45,020 nucleotides of DNA from an uncultured Clostridia bacterium (GCA_944359365.1 CALVST010000015.1:1-45020), one strand, 5' to 3'. Numbered from the stretch's first letter, positions 18,672 through 26,702 are shown. The notes: a model not told the origin generated them from the sequence alone. Made by a program: numbers and translations.

Positions 18672-20003
18672 GTGAAAGAAGATTATGGTGCAATGACGCG
18701 TGAACAGCTTGTGCGAGAACAGCAAAGATTACATAAAAAACTTACGGTCCCGAATATTGTGATTTTGCTGATTTCGCTTGTTGCGGCGTTTTCGCTGATA
18801 TTCGGTACGCTGTTCAGCGTAAATGTACATATCGATTCGGGGTTTATGGATACGGTAACGGAATTGCAGTCATCCGGGGAAGGTTCCGCCGATTCGGCAG
18901 ACGAGGAAGAGATGCAGGAAATGATGAGTTTTCTGATGAAGGACGTTGACCTTGATGTGTCCGTCTCTTTATATCCCCGCGCTGTTTTTGCCGCAGCGTT
19001 TTCTGGAAGTGAAGGCATAAGCAGCCTGATCGTGAGCGCCGTTCCCGATTTAGAGGCTCTTGTGGATAAACTCGGGGAACAAGTCGCTCCCGCTATGATC
19101 AGTTATGCCGTAATGGCCGCTATGGATGATTTGCCCGAGTCGTTTGACGATATAGACACGCAGGCTTTTGCCGAAACGATCCGCCTGATCAACGAACAGG
19201 ATGCGGCAGGGGCAAAAACAGCTTTTTTAGATGCGAGCGAAACATTTGCAGACGAACAGCTCGGCATAACGTTGACGGATGAAGATCGTGCGAATATTTC
19301 TGATGTGTTCGACGAAATGCTGGAAGCGATGACCGATGAAAACGGACATATGTCTGTTACGAATTTGATATTCGATATGTTCGGCAACGGCAGCGAGAAT
19401 TCCGGCGGCAGCGTTACGGTCGTGGAGTCCGTCGGTTTGTTTAACATGGAAAGCCAAGTGCCTGACGGCGAGTCCGGTACGGAAAGCGGCTCACAGGACG
19501 GATCGGACGGAGAAACTTCGGAAGGTGCGGAGAGCGGCGATCCCGCTGCGGAAAATCCGCTCGGGGAAATGATGGCGATGTTGGAGGATCCTGCTTCGAT
19601 CGTAGAAAATATGAGCGATGAAACGCGTCAAACGATACGGTTGGCCTGTACGGTGATATCAGTAGTGGTGTTGGTCTGCGCAGGTTGTTGGGCATTGCTC
19701 GCGCTGTTTGCTCTGTTGCACATATTTACCAGAAATAAAAAGGTAGGGATGTGGTATGTAAAACTTACGGGGATCATACCTTGTCTGATATTTTTCATAT
19801 TGCCGACGGTTGCAATGAAAATTATGCCTAACGTCATTCCCGATTTCCCCGCAGCATTGGCGTCTATGCCCTTATCATTTGGCGGATTGACTATTATATC
19901 GGCTGTTTGCCTGCTCGTTTTGTGGGCGGTATCGATATTTTGGTGTCATCCTATCAAAAAGCGCATAAAGCAATGCAAAAAGCGTCAGCGGGCGATAGCA
20001 TAA
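18672..20003 (+). CDS. Hypothetical membrane protein with acidic extracellular domain
   Basis: 443 residues starting with GTG; SD AAGGAG (18661-18666). No family recognised. The predicted layout is one transmembrane helix at about 27-49, a large outside domain rich in Asp, Glu and Ser (about 50-320, with a low-complexity Glu/Ser/Gly run at 262-295), then three helices at about 322-350, 363-385 and 401-424 and a basic cytoplasmic tail. The promoter is a full consensus match, so expression should be high. The gene ends 41 bases before the hairpin at 20045-20090, which serves as its terminator. The integrated serine recombinase reading frame overlaps its 3' end by 50 bases on the other strand. 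Confidence 0.75.
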   Translation: MKEDYGAMTREQLVREQQRLHKKLTVPNIVILLISLVAAFSLIFGTLFSVNVHIDSGFMDTVTELQSSGEGSADSADEEEMQEMMSFLMKDVDLDVSVSLYPRAVFAAAFSGSEGISSLIVSAVPDLEALVDKLGEQVAPAMISYAVMAAMDDLPESFDDIDTQAFAETIRLINEQDAAGAKTAFLDASETFADEQLGITLTDEDRANISDVFDEMLEAMTDENGHMSVTNLIFDMFGNGSENSGGSVTVVESVGLFNMESQVPDGESGTESGSQDGSDGETSEGAESGDPAAENPLGEMMAMLEDPASIVENMSDETRQTIRLACTVISVVVLVCAGCWALLALFALLHIFTRNKKVGMWYVKLTGIIPCLIFFILPTVAMKIMPNVIPDFPAALASMPLSFGGLTIISAVCLLVLWAVSIFWCHPIKKRIKQCKKRQRAIA

Positions 20004-21573
20004 ACGCTCGCGCGAACCCCTGCGGGTTTCGCTTCCTGCGGAAGTACCAAAAAAAGAACACAGGACTTTGCCTGTGTTCTTTTTTTGGTAGCCCCGATGA
20101 ATCCAAGAGCGAACCCGTTGCTGCCTCGATTTCATCAAGTAGAGGATCGGAGATTTCGATCGTTTCACCGTTTATCGTCAAAATAAGTGTGAGTTTGTCG
20201 TCGTAAAGGTAAATTGCTTTTACAAACGCGGCGATGAGCGCTTTTCTGCTGCGGAGATCGTCGAACTTGCGTTTTTTGAGTTGATGAAAGAAAAAGATGA
20301 TCTGATCTTCTGTCGGCATGGTAGTATTCTTTAATTCTTCGGAAGATATGATTTTTTCGATTTCTGCTTTTTCTTCGGTCTTTTTCCTCAGACGTTCGAC
20401 GAGCGGTTCGGGCGGCGCTCCCGTTTCGATCGCGCATAAAATGCTTTCGATCGCCTGTTCGATACTATCCAACCGCTTGCGTAAAATTTCGATTTCCGAC
20501 GTTTCCTTGTCTTCCTGATATATTTCCCAGCACCGATTTGCGATCATGGCGATCGTTTCTTCGGTCAAAAGTTCACGACACTTATTTACAACGAGATCTT
20601 CTATGTACTTTTTTCTAACGGCTTTTTTATCGCATTTCTTTTGCTTTGCGTTTTTGCAAACGTAATAGTAATGTGTTGCGCCTGTTTTCGACGTTCCGCT
20701 CGCGCCGATCATCATCTCGCGGCAATGCCCGCAAAATAAGCGAGTCGTTAAAATAAATTCTTCCTTTGCCCTTGCCCGTGCAGGGGCTTTTGCTTTTTCT
20801 TTCATTTTCTCTTGTACCTCGTAAAAAAGTTGGTCGGAGATAATGCGCGGCATACCGCCGGGCGTTTCTTTCCCCTTATAAGTGTAAATGCCGATATATC
20901 GTTTATTGGTAAGCAGGTGGTGCAGCGAATTTTTATTAAAGGCGCTTCCACGGCTCGAAACGATTTTGCGCGCGTTCAGATAGTCTGTGATCTCCTTTAC
21001 CGTATATCCGTCCGCATACATTCGGAAAATCATTTGAACGACGGCAGCCGAGTCCTCGTCGATCGCAAAAGTTTTGTCGGGGTTTACCTTGTAGCCGAGT
21101 GCGGGGGCAGGCCCGCCTGTATAGAGGCATTTTTCAGCGCAAAGAGCCATTCCGCGCGAAACCTTTTGCGCAAGTTCCGCAGAATAGTATTCTGCCATGC
21201 CTTCAAGTACGGCTTCCATTAAAATGCCGCTTGCATCGTCCGATATGTTTTCCCGCGCGGACAGCACCCGAACGCCGTTTTTTTTCAGTTTTGCTTTATT
21301 CTTGGCGCTGTCGTAGCGATTGCGGGCAAAGCGGTCAAGTTGATATACGAGAACGTATTTAAACTGTTTCTTTTTGCTGTCTTCGAGCATTCGCTGAAAG
21401 TCCGGGCGTTGGTCGTTCCTGCCCGTCATTCCGCGATCGATGTATTCTCCGACGACAGTATAATTGTTGCGACGGGCATATTCGTAACAGACTTTTAGTT
21501 GCCCTTCGATACTCTGTTCGTTTTGCGCGTGAGAAGAAAACCGCGCATAAATTACTACGTTTACCGTATCCAT
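19954..21573 (-). CDS. Large serine recombinase (integrase) with host-derived C-terminal tail
   Basis: 539 residues in the integrated state. The N-terminal resolvase domain has the catalytic Ser S13 in YARFSSHAQNEQS and LDRFARN; the recombinase domain (about 155-255) has GYKVNPD and LLTNKRYIG; the zinc ribbon has C281, C284, C306 and C314; a coiled coil follows at about 355-415. It catalyses integration and excision of the element. Residues up to P496 are element-encoded. Residues 497-539 (starting KKEHRQ) are read from host DNA past attL and through the host terminator. In the circle the same frame would end after 20 other residues, giving 516 in total. It starts 17 bases after the repressor stop and is probably co-transcribed with it; its SD (AGGAT) is weak. 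Confidence 0.9.
   Translation of the reverse strand: MDTVNVVIYARFSSHAQNEQSIEGQLKVCYEYARRNNYTVVGEYIDRGMTGRNDQRPDFQRMLEDSKKKQFKYVLVYQLDRFARNRYDSAKNKAKLKKNGVRVLSARENISDDASGILMEAVLEGMAEYYSAELAQKVSRGMALCAEKCLYTGGPAPALGYKVNPDKTFAIDEDSAAVVQMIFRMYADGYTVKEITDYLNARKIVSSRGSAFNKNSLHHLLTNKRYIGIYTYKGKETPGGMPRIISDQLFYEVQEKMKEKAKAPARARAKEEFILTTRLFCGHCREMMIGASGTSKTGATHYYYVCKNAKQKKCDKKAVRKKYIEDLVVNKCRELLTEETIAMIANRCWEIYQEDKETSEIEILRKRLDSIEQAIESILCAIETGAPPEPLVERLRKKTEEKAEIEKIISSEELKNTTMPTEDQIIFFFHQLKKRKFDDLRSRKALIAAFVKAIYLYDDKLTLILTINGETIEISDPLLDEIEAATGSLLDSSGLPKKEHRQSPVFFFWYFRRKRNPQGFARAFMLSPADAFCIALCAF
20045..20090. terminator. Bidirectional terminator; original terminator of tRNA-Glu, now separated from it
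   Basis: 20-bp perfect stem (20045-20064 / 20071-20090) with loop ACTTTG, flanked by A7 and T7 runs so it works in both directions. In the + direction it ends the acidic membrane protein gene. In the - direction, deleting the element in silico places it directly after the CCA end of tRNA-Glu. In the present arrangement it lies inside the recombinase reading frame. Confidence 0.85.
20084..20095. repeat. attL core (12-bp direct repeat)
   Basis: TTTGGTAGCCCC, identical to 26884-26895. To its left is host DNA (terminator hairpin); to its right is element DNA encoding the conserved part of the recombinase. Confidence 0.8.
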
Positions 21574-21590
21574 TATAATAATATCCTATT

Positions 21591-22208
21591 TTAAAATTCA
21601 GCATATAAAGAATAAACTTTCCCAAGAAATAATACTTTGGATTCATTTAATTCAGTATTAGAGTAAAACAGAGGAGGATAAGAAGGATTTGTAGATAAAA
21701 ACCACATTCCATTATTTTCCTTTTTAATTTTCCTTAAAGTAATCTCATTTTTATCAAGAATAATAGCGACAATATTATTTTCTTCATATTCTTTTTGTTT
21801 TTGAATTTTAACTAAATCTCCTTTACATATACGAGGCGCCATAGAATCATCTGAGACTTCTAAAGTAGAAATATTAGAGTCATGATAACTTTTTAATTTA
21901 AATAGTTCCTTAAAATGGTACGGATTTGCAGGCGATAATATATGAGGCTCTTTGTGATCAACGTCAGCAGGATTGGGATAGTATATAATTTTGGAATCAA
22001 AAATAAAAAAATCGAGATCAGTTCTGCCTAATAAATAATCGATCGAAACCTCAAAAAAGTTAGCAAGTTTAATTAAAGATTTTTGATCTGGTTCATATGT
22101 TCCTTTTTCCCAAAAACTATAGGTACTGACTGATACGTTTAGATATTTTGCAACATCTTTTTGTAGTAAACCTTTTTTTTCTCGCAATTCTTTTAAACGA
22201 TTAACCAT
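21591..22208 (-). CDS. CI-like repressor: HTH domain plus S24/LexA-type C-terminal domain
   Basis: 205 residues. An HTH_3 domain (about 4-60, with KDVAKYLNVSVSTYSFWE.G and SIDYLLGRTD) is followed by an S24-type domain with the Ser nucleophile S122 in VSDDSMAPRI. The position where the dyad Lys is expected reads TLRKI, with Arg159 at the aligned site and Lys160 next to it, so self-cleavage is uncertain. SD AAGGGG lies six bases upstream of the start. It is divergent from the Cro-like gene across a 144-base operator region and upstream of the integrase on the same strand, as in lysogeny modules. It probably represses both directions. Confidence 0.88.
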   Translation of the reverse strand: MVNRLKELREKKGLLQKDVAKYLNVSVSTYSFWEKGTYEPDQKSLIKLANFFEVSIDYLLGRTDLDFFIFDSKIIYYPNPADVDHKEPHILSPANPYHFKELFKLKSYHDSNISTLEVSDDSMAPRICKGDLVKIQKQKEYEENNIVAIILDKNEITLRKIKKENNGMWFLSTNPSYPPLFYSNTELNESKVLFLGKVYSLYAEF

Positions 22209-22240
22209 AATAGCCCCTTAAATTCAATTTACTTGTAATT

Positions 22241-22269
22241 ATAATAGCATAAATTATAATTAAATACAA
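22241..22269 (-). promoter_or_regulatory. Leftward promoter of the repressor-integrase unit
   Basis: On the minus strand: TTGTAT (22269-22264), 17-base spacer ending in TGC (extended -10), TATTAT (22246-22241). Confidence 0.65.
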
Positions 22270-22287
22270 GAAAATTAAAATATTTAC

Positions 22288-22316
22288 TTGACATTTTAAG
22301 AAAACTCAATTATAAT
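22288..22316 (+). promoter_or_regulatory. Rightward consensus promoter of the element's early genes
   Basis: TTGACA (22288-22293), 17-base spacer, TATAAT (22311-22316), with the third operator overlapping the -10 box. It drives the Cro-like gene and probably the small genes after it. Confidence 0.85.
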
Positions 22317-22352
22317 TAGTGTAAATTTAAGAAACTTAAAAAGGAGAAACTC

Positions 22353-22589
22353 ATGAACCTTAAAGAATTGCGCGTGAAAAGCGGCTATTGTACGCAAAAG
22401 GATTTTGCAAAAGCCATAGGAAATAACGTTTCTACTGTTTCAATGTGGGAGACAGGAAACAGTTCACCAAGGATTAAAGATATTCCGAAGATTGCAGAGG
22501 CTTTGCGTGTTCCCGTTGAAATTCTGATTAAATGTTTTATTGAAAATGAAAAATTAAGAGAGAGTTATGAAAAACATAGAAAAGAATAA
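22353..22589 (+). CDS. Cro-like HTH regulator
   Basis: 78 residues, almost all one XRE-type helix-turn-helix domain (TQKDFAKAIGNNVSTVSMWE.G). SD AAGGAG (22341-22346) has ideal spacing. As the first gene on the rightward transcript opposite a CI-like repressor, it probably has a Cro or excision-control role; the sequence alone does not prove this. Confidence 0.82.
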   Translation: MNLKELRVKSGYCTQKDFAKAIGNNVSTVSMWETGNSSPRIKDIPKIAEALRVPVEILIKCFIENEKLRESYEKHRKE

Positions 22590-22767
22590 AAGCGATTGGA
22601 TAGATAGAGTGCATAAATTAGCGTGGCAATTGTTGCCCTCTATTCAAGAATACATAGCAACGCATCAGGAAGAATATCAAGCCTTTCTCAGTGAACGCGC
22701 GGCAAAAGCGGAAACGCAGCGGAAGAACGGTACGGAGCGCGCCGCCAAAAGCGGCGAACGTGAATAA
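22567..22767 (+). CDS. Small hypothetical protein
   Basis: 66 residues, overlapping the Cro-like gene by 23 bases, with an AGAGAG just before the ATG. A helical N-terminal half (WIDRVHKLAWQLLPSI) is followed by a charged tail rich in Glu, Lys, Arg and Ala. No family recognised. The tight overlap with a real gene and the conserved direction support it being translated. Confidence 0.55.
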   Translation: MKNIEKNKSDWIDRVHKLAWQLLPSIQEYIATHQEEYQAFLSERAAKAETQRKNGTERAAKSGERE

Positions 22768-22784
22768 GTGAGGGCGGTGGCTGT

Positions 22785-23180
22785 ATGGCACATTCACCAA
22801 TCGTTTACTATGTGTATGAGGAACTGAAAAAGCACGTCGGGCGGGAGCAGGCGATCAGCGCGGCGGAACTATGCGCGATCTTCGGGATCGGCGAGCGGCA
22901 CCTGCGGGAGATCGTACACACCATACGCAACAGCGGCGAGTTGGAAAAGGTTATCGGCTCGTGCAACGCCGGGTATTTCGTCTGCACGAAGGAAGAGCAA
23001 ACCCGGGCGAACCGGCGCATATACCGTCAGGCTTTCAGCCTGCTGAAAACGGCGCGTGCGAACGACAGAAAAGCGGAGCGGAACGGTCAGGGCAAAATCA
23101 AGTTGGGCGAATACTTTAAGGACTTTTACGAGTCGCTCGGCGAGACGGGCGGAGAACGGGACGAAGGAGCAAAGCAATGA
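22785..23180 (+). CDS. Winged-helix-like hypothetical protein
   Basis: 131 residues. The first 70 residues look like a winged helix (ISAAELCAIFGIGERHLREIVHTIRNSGE followed by a short wing ending in GYFVC), as found in phage DNA-binding and replication-accessory proteins. The rest is basic and helical. Its last bases overlap the next start (ATGA at 23177-23180), so the pair is translationally coupled. Confidence 0.65.
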   Translation: MAHSPIVYYVYEELKKHVGREQAISAAELCAIFGIGERHLREIVHTIRNSGELEKVIGSCNAGYFVCTKEEQTRANRRIYRQAFSLLKTARANDRKAERNGQGKIKLGEYFKDFYESLGETGGERDEGAKQ

Positions 23181-23380
23181 GCAAACAAGCGCAGGGGCGG
23201 GAGATCGTAGCGGAAACGATGCAGACGGTCAAAGACATAAAGACGTTCATGGCGGGGTATTATTACCGCCAATACAAAGCGGGCGAAGATTTGCCGTCGC
23301 CGCTGCTCGCGTTCATCGCGGACAGGGTAAACACGGCGATGCAGATGCTGTGCGATTTATCGCAGATCATAGACGGGTAA
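23177..23380 (+). CDS. Small hypothetical protein
   Basis: 67 residues, starting in the ATGA overlap with the previous gene; SD-like GGAG lies just upstream at about 23166. Two helices are predicted (EIVAETMQTVKDIKTFMAGYY and LLAFIADRVNTAMQMLCDL). No family recognised; probably a structural or accessory partner of its neighbours. Confidence 0.6.
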   Translation: MSKQAQGREIVAETMQTVKDIKTFMAGYYYRQYKAGEDLPSPLLAFIADRVNTAMQMLCDLSQIIDG

Positions 23381-23408
23381 AGCGTCAATAAAATTCGGAG
23401 GACAGAAC

Positions 23409-23666
23409 ATGAAAAGACAAGCAATCCTTATGGAAAGAGCGCCGATCGATAAGAGCGGGCGGCCGTATTTTATTCGGTTCGAGCTGTACGCGCAGAACGG
23501 CAAGTGCCTGGGCGCGGCGGGCTGGAACGAAGACGGAGACTATGCAGCGAAGTATCTGGACGAGGACGGACAGCCGACGGACGCGGCGGTACGCGGCGCG
23601 TGTTTAAGTGCGGGCGTGGATTACGGGATACTGTCCCATGTGTTCGTGTATATTCGTTTGCTTTGA
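23409..23666 (+). CDS. Small hypothetical protein
   Basis: 85 residues; SD GGAGGA (23396-23401) at good spacing. Beta-rich pattern (FIRFELYAQNGKCLGAAGWN, then D.DGQPTDAAVRGACL). No family recognised. It is followed after four bases by the next gene. Confidence 0.6.
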   Translation: MKRQAILMERAPIDKSGRPYFIRFELYAQNGKCLGAAGWNEDGDYAAKYLDEDGQPTDAAVRGACLSAGVDYGILSHVFVYIRLL

Positions 23667-23670
23667 CCGC

Positions 23671-24189
23671 ATGGACGAACGGGACGGGTATTTCGACGGT
23701 TGGAAACTGACGGAAGCGCAGAAACGTCTCATAAACCGCCGCGACGGCTCTGCCGAAAGCAAAGCCGCCTTCGAGCGGTTCTTTTTCGAGAATTACGGGC
23801 GGTTGTTCGCACTCGCCAAAGCGGTTTTATATAAAGTCTTCCGCATCGAAGTAAGAAGTTACGCGAAGACGTTTGCGATATACGGGCAAAAAGAGATCGC
23901 GGCGGGAGAGTATAACCGGTTTGCTAAGAATGTGATCTGCGCGCGGAGAGCCGTAACGCAAAACGAAGTGGTCGAGGCGAGCGACTTATTGAATTCGCTG
24001 TATGCGGACTATTTGAGCGGGCACATCGTTTTGAGAATGGAAGAAGGATACATCGCGGGCATGATCTGCCATTCGTACCGCTACGCGGCGGTAGGTGGGT
24101 TGGACGGCGTGGACGAATATAAACGCAAGAGCACGGAGCGAAAATGTCAAAATCAGCCGAATTACACAATATCCGACGCAGGAACGTAA
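23671..24189 (+). CDS. Hypothetical protein
   Basis: 172 residues from the ATG four bases after the preceding stop; with no SD, it probably depends on coupling. The frame is open further upstream, but codons there overlap the previous gene. The protein is helical and basic (FFFENYGRLFALAKAVLYKVF, 20 of which look like a sigma-region-2-type helix, but no full sigma motif is seen). No family assigned. The 3' end overlaps the next gene by 46 bases. Confidence 0.55.
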   Translation: MDERDGYFDGWKLTEAQKRLINRRDGSAESKAAFERFFFENYGRLFALAKAVLYKVFRIEVRSYAKTFAIYGQKEIAAGEYNRFAKNVICARRAVTQNEVVEASDLLNSLYADYLSGHIVLRMEEGYIAGMICHSYRYAAVGGLDGVDEYKRKSTERKCQNQPNYTISDAGT

Positions 24190-25160
24190 GCGGAGACAGA
24201 GAGATCGGCGGCGAAGGTTTTACTCTGTTCGGCGCGATCGCCGCGCCGGATTCTGTGGAATTTGCGGAGCGGTTGGAAACGGAAAGCGAACTTGCGCAGC
24301 GGCGGCGGTATTGCGGCGCGTTTTTGTACGGGCTGAAAAAGGTATTGCCTTCGGAAGATTTTGTGAAATTGCAAGCCGCGTTGACCGATACGGCAAAGCA
24401 AAAGAGGATAACCTATACCGCCGTAATGCAGATATTGAAAAACCGTTCCAAGTTTGAAAAGATAAAGCGGCTGTACCCGTGGGAAGGCGTGGGAGTTTTC
24501 GAACGACGGCTTTTTCGCAGGTTGGAAGAGCGTGCCGCCACGCTTGCCCGATATAGACGGCAGCGTGCGGAATATTATAAAGCCAATAGCGAGGCGATCC
24601 GTGCGGCAGGCAGAATATACAGAGGGAATAACCGTGAACGGATAGCCGAACGAAAGAGGCGGTACAGGGAAAACAACCGCGAACAAATCAGAGAATACCG
24701 TCGCAAATATCGGTTGGAAAACCGTGAAACGATAAACGCAAAGAACCGAATGCGCGCGGCGGAAAACAGAGAAACGGTTAACGCAAAACACCGTCAATAT
24801 ATAGCCGAGCATCGGGAGCGAATCAACTTTATGAAACGTGCGAACCGTGCGAAAAACCGAGACCGAATCAACGCCGAACAACGCCGGCGCAGGGAAGAGA
24901 ACAAGGCAGCATATAACGAGTATCAGAGAGCGTACCGGGAGAAAAACAAGGAGCGGCTCAACGCGGCAAGGCGGGAAAAACGCGCGGAAAACGCGGAAAA
25001 ATACCGCAAGCAACGAAGAGAGTATTGGGCAAAAAACCGAGAAAAACTCAACGCCGAACAACGGCAACGCAGGGAAGAAAACAGAGAGGCGTATACCGAA
25101 TATCAGAGAGCATACCGCGAAAAAATGCGGAAAAAGAGAGAATCGGAAAAACCCGTTTAA
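24144..25160 (+). CDS. Very basic protein with twelve tandem 15-residue repeats
   Basis: 338 residues; SD GGAG at about 24135. Residues 1-142 form a non-repeated region (YGLKKVLPSEDF; YPWEGVGVFERRLFRRL). Residues 143-322 are twelve exact-length 15-residue units plus a partial thirteenth, approximating xYRxENREAINAxxR, with Asn-Arg-Glu at the centre and Arg ending nearly every unit. The repeats predict a long, positively charged helical rod and may bind nucleic acid or act as a scaffold. Similar Asn/Lys/Glu repeats occur in phage HNH-associated proteins, but no HNH motif is seen here. The matching DNA is a degenerate 45-bp tandem repeat at 24570-25109. Confidence 0.75.
   Translation: MSKSAELHNIRRRNVSGDREIGGEGFTLFGAIAAPDSVEFAERLETESELAQRRRYCGAFLYGLKKVLPSEDFVKLQAALTDTAKQKRITYTAVMQILKNRSKFEKIKRLYPWEGVGVFERRLFRRLEERAATLARYRRQRAEYYKANSEAIRAAGRIYRGNNRERIAERKRRYRENNREQIREYRRKYRLENRETINAKNRMRAAENRETVNAKHRQYIAEHRERINFMKRANRAKNRDRINAEQRRRREENKAAYNEYQRAYREKNKERLNAARREKRAENAEKYRKQRREYWAKNREKLNAEQRQRREENREAYTEYQRAYREKMRKKRESEKPV
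24570..25109 (+). repeat. 45-bp degenerate tandem repeat (coding)
   Basis: Twelve consecutive 45-bp units encode the 15-residue repeats. Units are diverged at the DNA level, but the period is unbroken, with no insertions or deletions. Confidence 0.8.
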
Positions 25161-25374
25161 ACGGTTTGAGTCAGAATAAATTTTGAAAATATAAATTATT
25201 CCGATCGCAAAAAGGATCGCGGCGAGAGAATGCGCGCCTTTATGCGGTCGGGAACGGAAAGGCGGTGGTATTACTGAAAAATACGATGCAGGCAAGGCAA
25301 AAAAGCGGCGCGCGGGTGCGGGAAGTCGCCCGTGCAGACCGCAGGGAAAATACATACGGGAGGGTTCAAACACA

Positions 25375-26208
25375 ATGGCGCGCCCCGCAAAAAAAGGATT
25401 GGATTACTTTCCTTTCGAAACGGGGTTTTTCGAAAGCCGGAAAGCGCGGCTGATACGGTCGCGGTTCGGTTCGGACGGGTTGGTGCTGTATATCTATATC
25501 CTCTGCAAGGTGTACGGCAAGAACGGGTATTACTGGAAGATAGACGAAGACGAAAATTTCAGCGATACCGAGGATTTTTACTACGTTTTATCCGATGAGT
25601 TGGGCATAAATCAAAACGTAGTTCGGCAGGCGGTAGAATACTTACTGAATCGGTCAATGTTCGATGCAAACTTATTCAGATCGGTCAATGTGCTGACTGC
25701 AAGAGAGATACAGCGCGATTACGTCTGCGCGATGCGCGGGCGAAAAAAGAGCGTGGCAGAGGCAAGGGGCAGGTTTTGGCTGCTGTCCGACGAGGACGAA
25801 AGCGAACTTGCGACCTTTTATAAACGCACGAATAACCCGAGTTTTTCCGAGAAAAACCCCGATTATTCCGAGAATAACGCGAGTTATTCACGGAATAATG
25901 ACACAAATGATATAACATCAGACGACAGGACAGGAGAAAACAGGACAGGAACGGAAGAAGGAAGAAAGGAAGGAAAGAGAGGTCGGGAGAGTTACGCCGA
26001 GATCATGACCGAATACGGCACGGAAGAGATGCTGAAAAGCGCGCTGTGGAATTTCATACAGCATTGCCAACTGAACGGGCGGACGGTAACGAACGAAAAG
26101 TTAAAAAACTTGCTCGTGCGGTTGGATATGCGGTACGGAAAGGACGTGCGTGCGAAGATCGCGGCGGTGAATACGGCGGTAAACAAGGGATATTTCGACA
26201 TAAAATAG
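25375..26208 (+). CDS. Phage-type replication initiator/replisome organizer (Lin1244/Lin1753 or DnaD-like)
   Basis: 277 residues; SD GGGAGGG (25358-25364). The N-terminal domain (KKGLDYFPFETGFF, then RFGSDGLVLYIYILCKVYG.NGYYW) matches the Lin1244/Lin1753-like N-terminal domain of phage and mobile-element replication proteins. A linker with 7-residue imperfect repeats (NPSFSEK, NPDYSEN, NASYSRN at about 161-181) joins a C-terminal helical part (YAEIMTEYGTEEMLKSALWNFI) like that of DnaD-family proteins. It probably opens an origin or loads the host helicase for replication of the excised element. A 214-base gap without a gene (25161-25374) precedes it and a terminator follows directly. Confidence 0.78.
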   Translation: MARPAKKGLDYFPFETGFFESRKARLIRSRFGSDGLVLYIYILCKVYGKNGYYWKIDEDENFSDTEDFYYVLSDELGINQNVVRQAVEYLLNRSMFDANLFRSVNVLTAREIQRDYVCAMRGRKKSVAEARGRFWLLSDEDESELATFYKRTNNPSFSEKNPDYSENNASYSRNNDTNDITSDDRTGENRTGTEEGRKEGKRGRESYAEIMTEYGTEEMLKSALWNFIQHCQLNGRTVTNEKLKNLLVRLDMRYGKDVRAKIAAVNTAVNKGYFDIK

Positions 26209-26211
26209 AGC

Positions 26212-26238
26212 AAGCCCCACGGGAACGCGGGGCTTTTT
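26212..26238 (+). terminator. Terminator after the replication protein gene
   Basis: Stem AAGCCCC (26212-26218) / GGGGCTT (26229-26235) ending in T5. Confidence 0.8.
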
Positions 26239-26254
26239 CCATTCGAGTGGAAAA
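26234..26254. repeat. 21-bp direct repeat, copy 1 (itself a hairpin)
   Basis: TTTTTCCATTCGAGTGGAAAA minus its last base fits the display limit; the full 21 bases are identical to 26768-26788. TTTTCCA/TGGAAAA forms a stem with a TTCGAG loop. Confidence 0.8.
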
Positions 26255-26384
26255 AGAAAAGCGCCGAAGGCGCAAGGAATGAGCGAAAAGCGCGGGTAAC
26301 GCCGCAAGGCGGCGTCAATCCCTCCCTAATAGCATATTTCCGCAGGAAAAAGAACGGCGGGGCAAAAGCGCGAGCGCACGAAAA

Positions 26385-26412
26385 AAAACGGGCGCGCGTG
26401 CGCGCCCGTTTT
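26385..26412. terminator. Strong bidirectional hairpin
   Basis: AAAACGGGCGCGC (26385-26397) / GCGCGCCCGTTTT (26400-26412) with a 2-base loop, preceded by A8. It would stop transcription from the replication gene before the oriT-like segment. Confidence 0.75.
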
Positions 26413-26702
26413 GTGCGCCGCGCGTTGTCCGTCCGTTCCCTGCGGAAAATGCGGGGATGGATGACGGCGAAGCCGGAATCAACGGGTGAGTTCGGTCGTA
26501 AGATACGACCGCATTTTTTCAAAAATTTGCGCTTGTCGCAAATTTTTGAACCGCCGCGCCGGTGTGGAAAAAATCGGCAAAAATTTCGGGGAGAATGGCG
26601 AGGTACGCAAGCGGCAAGCCGCTTGCCGCGCCGATCGGCGCGCCTCGTTGGGGGAGCTCCCCCAAGCCCCGCAGGGCGAACGGACTTTTGCCGCGCCGTC
26701 GC

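Larger units (their letters stand above)
22237..22318. promoter_or_regulatory. Three AATTATAAT-type palindromic operators in the divergent switch
   Basis: AATTATAAT occurs at 22237-22245 and the 11-base AATTATAATTA at 22252-22262 and 22308-22318. The palindrome AATTATAATT is perfect in the last two. The first two overlap or lie within the leftward promoter; the third covers the -10 box of the rightward promoter. They are candidate binding sites for the repressor and/or the Cro-like protein. Confidence 0.65.

Noticed and set aside
24570..25109. Possible CRISPR-like or satellite array
   Set aside because: The 45-bp periodicity is coding, in frame and degenerate, without spacers.
24162..25373. 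403-residue minus-strand frame opposite the 15-residue-repeat protein
   Set aside because: It is a shadow of the repeat: hydrophobic low-complexity translation of the reverse strand, no SD, and it would cross an operon on the other strand.
25265..25453. 62-residue frame before the replication initiator
   Set aside because: It overlaps the start and SD of the initiator in another frame and has no SD of its own.
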